From NCBI GenBank assembly GCA_003550305.1, contig QKYT01000416.1, positions 80,566-100,477 of the forward strand: DNA of 19,912 bases, in the 5' to 3' direction. The stretch's first letter is position 1; the number at the start of each line of letters is the position of its first letter. Position numbers and translations under genes: made by a program. Below the pieces are notes generated by a model, which was given only the letters and a program-made list of their open reading frames with translations, made no database searches and was not told the DNA's origin. The DNA comes from Glomus cerebriforme (lineage: Eukaryota > Glomeromycota > Glomeromycetes > Glomerales > Glomeraceae). Below, in pieces: positions 11,529-18,501 of the stretch.

Positions 11529-11666
11529 AAATGTCCGGACGCGTCCAGAAAATGTCATACACGTCCAGAAATTGTCTAGACGAGTTAATGTCTCAGAGTC
11601 CAGAATATTTCAATTTCTGGATATTTTCAGGACGTGTGGAACATTTTCCAGACACATCCAGACATT
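11529..11666. repeat. Imperfect long hairpin repeat built on GTCCAGAAAATGT motifs (MITE-like)
   Basis: The left arm at about 11529-11571 and the right arm at about 11612-11666 are reverse complements with mostly C/T or A/G differences; the right arm carries about nine extra bases. Each arm holds repeats of a GTCCAGAAAATGTC-like core, so the element is both inverted and internally repetitive. It is less AT-rich than its flanks. No coding potential is seen. It is likely one copy of a dispersed fold-back repeat. Confidence 0.6.
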
Positions 11667-12415
11667 AATTTCTGAATTACTTAGGCGAAATATGATAATT
11701 CAGGTATTACTAAAAATTATATTTAAGTTATGTAAAGAATGAAAAGTGTTGATTTTCATCAATGCCCATTTTGAAATGTTGGTAGAAGTAAAGATGAAAT
11801 TAATCGTTTGCCCATAGATAAGGATCAAACTCCTTCAATATCAATGATGTCAACAATCTATTCACCACCTAGGAGGTAGAACGTAGATTATATAAATAAA
11901 AAAGTTTTTTCTTATTTAGAATTTATGTTCTGATTATTATAAGAAACAATAAAATTTATTAAGGAGATTTCACGGATTTGGCAAGTTTTGGTATTAGGTA
12001 ATAAATACAGTTTTACGTACAATTACATCATACATCATAGTCGTCACATGCATCTATGTATCGTCATATTTCTTTTCCGAGAGTTCTTGTAATAAAATTA
12101 ATGGAAGATGTAAAATAAATTTACTGATAATTTCTATAATTGTTAAGATTTTCTATTATTATTGCTGGGTTACAAATATTGAATTATTTGTATAATAATA
12201 ATTTTCTATTTTTTAAATAAACATGCACAAAGACCAAACTAAAAATGAATAGCGATCAAATTGATTACAGTAAGTCACATATAGCGCCAGTTAGACATGG
12301 CATGCGCAAATATACTTTAGACCATTTCAAGCCAATTCTTTGTTTAACAGTTAACATAAGTTAAAATCTAGGAGGATAAAAAAAAACAAAAAAAATATAT
12401 ATATAAGTACTGTAT
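11667..12415. other. AT-rich intergenic stretch without a recognisable gene
   Basis: Stops occur in all frames and no family resemblance was found. A run of TACGTA, CATCATA and CGTCAT short motifs lies at about 12010-12070, similar in style to the motifs upstream of the channel gene. Confidence 0.5.
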
Positions 12416-12590
12416 ATGGCCAGAATTATAATAAATTTGGGCCGAAATTAACGTAAATTTGAAGAAAAATTTCAAATTTTGGCCGAAATTATATGTACCA
12501 CCCGGTTCTGAAATTACCACCTTACCAGAATTACGAGCTTTTGGCCTGCGTTATGTCAAGCTTGGCCAGCATTATGTGCAAAAAAGAGTA
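12416..12590. repeat. Cluster of degenerate TGGCC-N-AATTA(T/C) motifs
   Basis: TGGCCAGAATTAT near 12419, GGGCCGAAATTAA near 12440, TGGCCGAAATTAT near 12480, ACCAGAATTAC near 12524, TGGCCTGCGTTAT near 12541 and TGGCCAGCATTATG near 12563 form one family at uneven spacing. Single relatives occur elsewhere in the window (about 1805, 3581 and, weakly, 14240). The role is unknown; it may be a degenerate dispersed satellite. Confidence 0.45.
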
Positions 12591-12782
12591 TGAAATTAAC
12601 TGAAATTGAAATTCAAAATGTTTGGTTACACAACAATTAACCAATCTAACCACTGGTTTATATTTAAATAAATTTTAGTTTAAAATATTTTTAAAGTTTA
12701 AAAATTCACATACTTTTTATCATGTGACATAATTAGATGTAATTTCTGATTCTTTTTTATTGCGCTTCTCTCATTTCCCTCC

Positions 12783-12985
12783 ATTTATCTTTCTTTTTTT
12801 TTCTTTTATTTCATTCCATTTCAAAAAAATACTTTCTTTTTAATTGTTTTTTATTCATTAAATTACTTTTACAAATTCAACTACATTTTTTTCATTATGA
12901 CCGAATTTGATAATCTTGAAGTGGATATGGGTATGTATTTCTTATTAATGTTAGTTTCGGAGTGCTTAGGGTTAGGGTAAGGTAG
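12783..12985 (+). repeat. First copy of a direct duplication (5' flank plus first exon of the FAR1-like gene)
   Basis: About 200 bases here recur at 13493-13694 with strong identity. The shared part holds a T/C-rich leader, a TTTATTCATTAAATTAC block, the ATG and twelve codons of the first exon, a GTATGT or GTGTGT donor, and AGTGCTTAGGG. The offset is 710 bases at the start and about 723 at the end, because the second copy has extra bases in the intron part. Confidence 0.8.
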
Positions 12986-13488
12986 TAGATATTTTATAGA
13001 AAGCCTTGGTTAAGTATAATCCCCCAAAGGGGGGAGGGCTTGAGGCCATGAAGCTGAGAGGGGGGAGCTATGGCGACCGCTGCGCCAAAGGCGCAGAAGC
13101 AGGTCGCCCATTCAGCGGCGCAAGCCACTAAAATATAATTATCTTTTTTTGTTTTATTTATTTGGGATTTATTCACCTTTTATATTTTACGTTTTTTATG
13201 ATCTTTTTTTTTGGGGGATTTTATCACCCTTTTGTATTTTATTTTGTTACAATTATGAATTTTAGGATTTAATCTCCCTTTTGTTTCTATTTCATTGCCA
13301 ATATTTTTTTTAGGTGACTTTTCTAAAAGCGATGATTATGAGAATGATAATAGTGATTCAGAAAGTGAAAATGATGAGCATGTGTTAACAATAGGTGAAG
13401 CATTTGATTCCTGGGATGAGGTCGATAGATTTTTTGATGAATATGCAATATGCATTATCAAAAGGTTTTTTGCAAAAAAATGTCAAGA
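12897..13488 (+). pseudogene. 5' fragment of a FAR1-domain MULE-type transposase gene (copy A)
   Basis: Exon 1 (12897-12930) encodes MTEFDNLEVDM plus one base. A donor GTATGT at 12931 and acceptor TTTTTTAG at 13313 define an intron of 383 nt that rebuilds a glycine codon. Exon 2 from 13314 encodes an acidic segment (DYENDNSDSESENDEH), then IGEAFDSWDEVDRFFDEYA, the start of a FAR1-type DNA-binding domain. A perfect 7-base tandem duplication ATATGCA at 13441-13454 shifts the frame; the next frame continues LSKGFLQKNVK. Homology ends near 13490, where a second copy of the gene's own 5' flank begins. The zinc-binding part of FAR1 and the whole DDE catalytic region are absent, so this cannot be an active transposase. 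The family call rests on the SWDEVDRFFDEYALSKGF pattern and on the zinc-knuckle tail found downstream. Confidence 0.7.
13021..13126. other. GC-rich nested hairpin element inside the intron of the FAR1-like relic
   Basis: This island is far more GC-rich than anything else in the window. CCCCC-AAA-GGGGG forms one hairpin (13021-13034). A nested structure follows: GGCTTG (13037-13042) pairs CAAGCC (13121-13126), GCTGA (13053-13057) pairs TCAGC (13112-13116), ATGGCGACC (13070-13078) pairs GGTCGCCCAT (13102-13111) with one bulged base, and TGCGCC (13081-13086) pairs GGCGCA (13090-13095) around AAA. TATAAT flanks both sides (13015-13020 and 13134-13139), a possible target duplication. It could be a MITE, a structured RNA element or a DNA hairpin; no family is recognised. 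A minus-strand open frame across it is probably incidental. Confidence 0.7.
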
Positions 13489-13492
13489 TTAT

Positions 13493-13694
13493 ATTTATCT
13501 TTCTTTTCTTTCATTCATTTCATTCTATTTCAAAAAAAAAATATGTTCTTTTAATTGTTTTTTATTCATTAAATTACTTTTACAAACCCAATTACATTTT
13601 TTCATTATGACCGAATTTGATAACCTTGAAGTGAATATGGGTGTGTACTTATTAACATTTTTTATAGTTAATGTTGATTTTGGAGTGCTTAGGG
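13493..13694 (+). repeat. Second copy of the direct duplication
   Basis: This matches 12783-12985, including the leader, the ATG and the first twelve codons, with D to N at the tenth codon. It directly abuts the truncated exon 2 of copy A on the left and C-terminal coding sequence of the same gene family on the right. Confidence 0.8.
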
Positions 13695-13994
13695 AATTGG
13701 CTTATGTAGTAGGTTTATGGCATCTCATGTTCATCTTAATATTCAACAAACTTATGAATTAGATTATAATTATACTCCAAATCCAATTGTATACAATGTT
13801 CATGGGCGCCCACCTACTAGAAGATTGAAAAGTGCAATGGAAATAGACCTCTGAGAGAACTTACAAATATCAACCAAACAGACTCATCTAATAATTTAAA
13901 AACAAGTGCAATTGGAGCAATTCATGGTCGTGGATAACGAAAATGCAGAAAATGTAATGAATTGGGTCATTATCAAAAAAATTATATTCAATAA
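13607..13994 (+). pseudogene. Internally deleted copy B of the FAR1/MULE-type gene: first exon plus C-terminal zinc-knuckle tail
   Basis: Exon 1 (13607-13640, MTEFDNLEVNM) is followed by the start of the intron and then, without the DNA-binding or catalytic parts, by a C-terminal coding remnant from about 13714. The remnant reads MASHVHLNIQQTYELDY, then NVHGRPPTRRLKSAME, then after a one-base shift near 13845 RPLRELTNINQTDSSNN, an in-frame TGA/TAA-type break (TAA after HGRG), and KCRKCNELGHYQKNYIQ before TAA at 13992-13994. The last part is a CX2CX4HX4C zinc knuckle whose fourth ligand is Y instead of C, so metal binding would be impaired. GRP-rich linkers and a terminal zinc knuckle are common in MULE/FAR1-derived proteins. 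Copies A and B together keep only the two ends of the ancestral gene. Confidence 0.65.
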
Positions 13995-14701
13995 TTATGT
14001 ATGATAAATTTATTATACTGTAAGCTGGTTAAATAACCAGGGTGGTTGTCATAACCATAGTTAAGTTTAACAATGATATAATTTCAAATACTTAAATTCA
14101 GACGTCTGAAATTTAAATTCCAAATTGGAATTTCCGATTTAACTAAAATCAATTTCAGACACAACATGGGGTTAATAAATGCAGATAATCACCATATTAA
14201 AAAATTTCAATAAGTTAATTCTGGTCAAATTTTAATGCCAGCCAAAATTAAGTTTCTTTTGGAACCAGTTTTAAGCTTTATAACAGATCGGAGAAATATT
14301 TCGGATCATAAAAAATTAAAGTTTAAGATTCCAATCCAAAAAATTTTTTTTTTTTTTGTAAAATTTATTTGTAAATAGCTAATAATGAATCTTATAGATA
14401 TTACTTATATACTAAAATTTTTACTACAAAATTATTTAAAAATAGATTGTAGAATGGAGAAAATTTTAGCATAAATTATCGACGCTTTCAAATGGTTAAA
14501 ATTGATGATTTATCCTAATAAAAAAAATAAATGTTTTCCATACAACTTCCGAATTAATGTGTTTATTCCATATGTTTTCCGTAATGTATTTTTTTCGATA
14601 TAATTTTCGTCCTACCATTTTGCATTTTATGCACAGTATTCTAGAAACTATGAAAATCGTAAGATATTATCATATGTAGCACATTCTGCAGTAGCACTTA
14701 T
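13995..14701. other. AT-rich spacer between the transposase relic and the foldback element
   Basis: No gene is seen. A GGTTAAATAACCAGGGTGGTTGTCATAACC stretch near 14027 has short self-complementary parts (GGTTA/TAACC). A weak TGGCC-type motif lies near 14240. Confidence 0.45.
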
Positions 14702-14792
14702 CTGTTCATGCTTGATATTTTATCTGTCCATGTTTGATATTTACCTACCACGTGCTTGATGTTTTTAACTGTCCATGCTTGATAGATGAATC
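14702..14792 (+). repeat. Left-end tandem units of the foldback element
   Basis: Four degenerate units of the form CTGTCCATGCTTGATATTTTAT lie end to end at 14702-14723, 14724-14744, 14745-14768 and 14769-14792. The third has ACCACG in place of GTCCAT; the fourth loses its tail. Confidence 0.75.
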
Positions 14793-15057
14793 AACTCTAT
14801 ATTATCACTGATCGACATCATATGTGATGTTTTCAAGCCGGCTGAATTTTCAAAATAATTTTGGGCAAATTTTTAACATAATTTTGTAACTTTATTTTAA
14901 TAAAATAATTTGAATATTTTCAACTGTTACAATAGCATTAATTTTAATTGTAAAATAAATATAAAAATGTTAATTTAGTAATCAACATCAAATTATACTA
15001 ATAATTATTAAAGAAAAAAGTCAAATAAAACTTCTCCAGAGAAAAGTTCAGCCAAAA

Positions 15058-16566
15058 TCTATAAAAAATAATGAAAAGAAACATTACAAAAGTTTCTTAC
15101 AAAAAATATATATAGTTAAAATAGAAGCTGAACCTAGCCTATAAAATAAAGAAATTCTTTCTAACGAAAAAATAAAAAAAAAATTGAGTTCAAAGGGTAC
15201 ATAAAACAAAGAATATTTATACAAAAATCCAGAAATAAGACGTCCTAAAAGTAAAAAAAAAAGTTAGAGAAATATTAGTATGTTTCTTTAACGCAATTTA
15301 AAGTAAAAAAAATCCCCCCTCCACATATCTTAAGTTTGTTTCGTCAAGAATCTGGCGTCCTAAAAGAATCCTAAAAGTGAAAAAAAAGTTAAAGAAACGT
15401 TAGTAAGTTTCTTTAATGTAATTTAAAGTAAAAAAAAATCCCCCACATATGTTCTAAAAGAATCTTAAAAGTGAAAACAAAAAAGTTAAAGAAATGTTAG
15501 TAAGTTTCTTTAATGCAATTTAAAGTAAAAAAATTCCCCTATATATCTTAAGTCTGGTTCGTCTCCAAGCTGGCATCCCTTGTCCCTACAAAAAGAAATT
15601 GAAAGAGAAATGTTAATATGTTTCTCTTTTAATTAAATAAAAAAAAAAAATCAAAAAAAGTCCTTATCTTATAAAAAGAAGGAACGTTTTAAAATTAAAA
15701 TTCATTTAGGATGGCAAGTTTGGTGGTCTAAAAAGAAAAAAAATTCTATATTAATGTCTTTTTTTTTAAAAAAAAGATTGATTGATAATCAGTAGTCCAT
15801 CGGTTCGACTTGAACTTTCAAGTCGATAGAGTTCAATTCAGTTCAGCTTGATTTTGGCCTCAAGTCGGACTGAACACAAAACTAGTTATGAAACTTATCT
15901 GAACTCAAAGTCTATAGAAAATGATTAAAAGAAACGTTAAAAACGTTTTTAATTAAAAAAAGAATTCAAAAAAAATAGGTTCACAACATTTGTTGCGAAA
16001 CTTACCCAATTGTTACCTGAACTCGAAATCTATAAAAAAACAATCATAAGAAACGTTAGTAAACATTTCTAATTAAAAATTAATGCAAAAAAAGTTGTTT
16101 CATGATAAATGTCGTGAAATACACTCCATTATATCAACCCCGAACCTATAAAAAAAATAAAAAGAAATGTTAATAAACGTTTTTAATTAAAAAAAAAGTT
16201 TCAAAAAAAAGTTTCACAACATTTGTTGTGAAACTTACCCAATTCGTTATCCAAATCCGAAATCTATAAAAAAACAATTAAAAGAAATGTCAGTAAACAT
16301 TTCTAATTAAAAAAATCAAAAAAAAAGGTTTGCAACAAATGTTGCGAAACTTACCATTTCGTTACTCTGATTCTGAAATCTATAAAAAATAAAGTTAATA
16401 AATGTTTCTAACAGTTCAGGACAACTAAATAGTAAGTTCTGCAACAAAATGTTATAGAACTTTTTTTTTATATTTTTTTGTAAAACCTGTAAAGAAAAAA
16501 AATAATAGAAATTTCAATATATGCAAAACTTACCATTTCTATTCTCAAAACTGTAGCCTAAAATCT
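15058..16566 (-). repeat. Diverged tandem array whose units look like intron plus mini-exon on the minus strand
   Basis: The best-kept part (15911-16379) has a period of 116-118 bases, marked by TCTATA at 15911, 16029, 16263 and 16379 and its variant CCTATA near 16145; older units (15241-15560) are about 97-113 bases apart. Read on the minus strand, units carry a GTAAGTTT donor (complement of AAACTTAC at 15998-16005, 16231-16238, 16347-16354 and 16526-16533). They also carry a TACTAAC branch-type motif (exact at 15399-15405, 15496-15502 and 16055-16061, one-base variants at six other places), a T-rich tract and a TATAG or TTTAG acceptor. The intervals between acceptor and next donor are 24, 25, 25 and 31 nt (16006-16029, 16239-16263, 16355-16379, 16534-16564). 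Units also form hairpins such as GTTTCACAAC-ATTT-GTTGTGAAAC (16211-16234). Coding capacity is unproven: no signal peptide or start codon was found upstream on that strand. Confidence 0.65.
15805..15826. repeat. Perfect 10-bp-arm hairpin in a GTTCA/CTTGA-rich patch
   Basis: TCGACTTGAA and TTCAAGTCGA are separated by CT. They sit in a patch (about 15795-15890) rich in GTTCA, CTTGA and GTCGGACTGAAC words that differs from the surrounding A-rich array and interrupts its periodicity. It may be a small insertion. Confidence 0.6.
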
Positions 16567-16811
16567 ACAAGAAAAAAGTTCAGTAAATATTGGATTTTTT
16601 GAGCCACTTATCTTATTAGAGTCAAATTATTAATCGATAATGATATTAGTGATTATTAATAAATATAAATTTATATTTATCTATTAGAAATAATCTAGTA
16701 ATTAAACTTATAAAGTGAGTTATTATTTCATTTGAATAAAGATATATAATAAATGTTGGAAATTTTCCCAAAAATTAATTTGAAAATTCAGCCAACTTGA
16801 TCTATCTATAC

Positions 16812-16875
16812 ATAAAACATCAAACATGGACAGATAAAATATCAAGCATGAACAGGTAAAATGTCAGGCATGTGG
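16812..16875 (-). repeat. Right-end tandem units of the foldback element (inverted)
   Basis: Three units in reverse orientation occupy 16812-16833, 16834-16855 and 16856-16875, matching the left-end units. The outermost unit (GTAAAATGTCAGGCATGTGG) is the most diverged, as expected near an eroding border. Confidence 0.75.
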
Positions 16876-17460
16876 TGATATTTTGTCAATCCATGTGTTG
16901 TCCTATTTACAAGCTCATACTGTATTTTATATCTTAATTTTATTTATTGTAAATTTGTATAATTTAATTTTTATATACAGTATTTGCTTCAGTTATATTA
17001 GGTATAACCGCATTTTTTTTGTCAATTGTGTGACTCAGATTAAAAAAAAGTCTTTTTAAAAATTTCAAAAAAAAAAAAATAAAATAAAATGGACAAACTA
17101 ACATTCTTGCATTTTATGATATCTTAGAACACATAAATAAATTAAGTAAATTTTTTAAGAAATTTAAAATTATTCGATATAAGTTAATAGATCAAAATCA
17201 AATATTTAGACCAAAAAGCTCAAATGTATGTATTATCCTTCATGAAATAATATTTTTATTTATTATAATAATTATTTAATAAAAAAAATAATTAAATAAA
17301 AAAAAAGGGTTATTTGATTGTTTTTCTTTTTTTATTAAATACAGTAAATAAATGTTTTTTCGTAATTATTATTTGTTCATTTGATTATTTTAAAAATTAA
17401 AAATAAAATAAAATAAAAATTGTTTTAATTTAAAAATGTCTCTAATCTATTCTATATTAA
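16876..17460. other. Very AT-rich spacer with A and T runs
   Basis: No gene is supportable. The region 17060-17100 and 17270-17420 consists of AAATA/AAAAT runs and short AT palindromes, consistent with low-complexity intergenic DNA. Confidence 0.5.
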
Positions 17461-18180
17461 CAAATCAGTTATCAATTGTTTATTGTTTTATTCGAATCTC
17501 CAATATTGTTTAATGCTCTCCATTCATATAATTTTGTTATATTTTTTTCCATTTTCTAATTTTTTTCTCTTGCATTCTTTCATTATCCTTTCTAATTTGC
17601 ACCATTATTTCCTTCTATTTCTAACTTACATAATAGAACTTGTTAACTTCAAAAATATTTCACATTTTATTTCTTAGTATGTTGTTCCTCTTCTCCAGTT
17701 CTTTTATTCAATTATTGTATTCATTATTTTCTCAATAATTCTCACTTTTTCCACGCTCAATAAGTAATATTCAATAGTCCTGACACTTATTTTCTATCGC
17801 TTCTTCATTTATATACTTTTTCCTCAAACTGTTCTTGTTCTTTTTCCATTTTTTTCTGTGCGTTTCTGTTTCATTCCTTCTCATTGAAATGTTCATTTTC
17901 AATGATCTCTTTAATCTTCATCAATTCTTTATTCATCCATTTATCTAATTTTAGTTGTTACTTCCTTGTCATCATATAGATTGTATATTTGTGTTATCCT
18001 TANATTCTTTTGTCTTTACTGTTCAAAAGGTCTAACATGACCANTGCATCNTCTTTTTTCTGCTTTGTATATTTTNTTTCCNCATTTTCTGTTAATAAAA
18101 TTGTTTCTTCTCATCAGTTTGTTTTGTTAAATCCAATTATCTTCTTTTTTGGAAAAGCAGGCTTCAGTTTCAACTAGTAA
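17461..18180 (-). other. Strand-asymmetric block: purine-rich on minus, possible decayed lysine/glutamate-rich gene
   Basis: Plus-strand T and C dominate over about 700 bases, so the minus strand is rich in GAA, AAA, GAG and AAG. Minus-strand reading gives K/E/N/R/Q-rich pieces interrupted by stops (for example HRKKWKKNKNSLRKKYINEE near 17860-17810 and IKELEKRNN near 17700). This could be the relic of a charged coiled-coil gene or only compositional bias. Plus-strand open frames here look like hydrophobic mirror images of that bias. Five single ambiguous bases fall at 18003-18082. Confidence 0.3.
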
Positions 18181-18265
18181 TAAACTTTTTGCTAACAGAT
18201 GATATCTTTATAGTTACTGGATTTTTTGAAATTAAGTGAAAAAAATTAGGAGGGAATTCTAATCT

Positions 18266-18501
18266 AAACCAACCAGCCAGTTAGGAGATACTCAACTATC
18301 TGACCGGCTTTCCTTGCCTGATACGAAGAAGACCTCATATACAGTATAAGGAAGAGAAGAGGAGGTTTAAGGGAATTTAAAAGAAACCAACCAGCTAGTT
18401 AGGAGATACTCAACTATCTGACCAGCTTTCCTTGCCTGATACGAGAAAGTTCTCATATACAGTATAAGGAAGATAAGGGGGAGTTTAGAAGGGGTAAATG
18501 A
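18266..18501 (+). repeat. Tandem duplication, two copies of 118 bp
   Basis: Copies begin with AAACCAACCAG at 18266 and 18384 and run through AGTTAGGAGATACTCAACTA, GCTTTCCTTGCCTGATACGA and CATATACAGTATAAGGAAGA. Differences are few, so the duplication is fairly recent compared with the array at 15058-16566. A tRNA-derived origin was considered because of the length and composition, but no A or B box is convincing. The function is unknown. Confidence 0.85.

Larger units (their letters stand above)
14702..16875. mobile_element. Foldback-type element of about 2.2 kb with repetitive inverted ends
   Basis: The left end (14702-14744) and right end (16812-16855) are reverse complements over about 40 bases around CTGTTCATGCTTGATATTTT and CTGTCCATGTTTGAT. 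Further in, 14834-14878 (CAAGCCGGCTGAATTTTC...) pairs with 16754-16800 with about 80% identity by eye. The left arm has roughly 90 additional bases between these two matching blocks. The inverted ends consist of tandem 20-24 bp units, a property of foldback (FB) elements. No transposase frame lies inside and no clear target duplication is seen, so the exact borders are uncertain. Confidence 0.6.

Noticed and set aside
12994..13176. Minus-strand open frame of 60 codons with an alanine-rich middle
   Set aside because: It is read through the GC-rich hairpin element and has no homology I can recognise; the inverted structure explains the openness.
13395..13610. Plus-strand frame MKHLIPGMRSIDFLMNMQYALSK as a separate gene
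   Set aside because: It is the shifted frame of the FAR1-like exon; only its LSKGFLQKNVK part belongs to that relic.
15058..16566. CRISPR-like array
   Set aside because: Units are diverged throughout with no unique spacers between constant repeats, and the host is eukaryotic.
17483..17677. Plus-strand hydrophobic open frame in the pyrimidine-rich block
   Set aside because: Hydrophobicity is produced by T/C-rich codons opposite a purine-rich strand; no start context or family match.
18266..18383. tRNA gene or tRNA-derived SINE head in the 118-bp unit
   Set aside because: No convincing A box or GGTTCRANYCC B box and no cloverleaf could be built.
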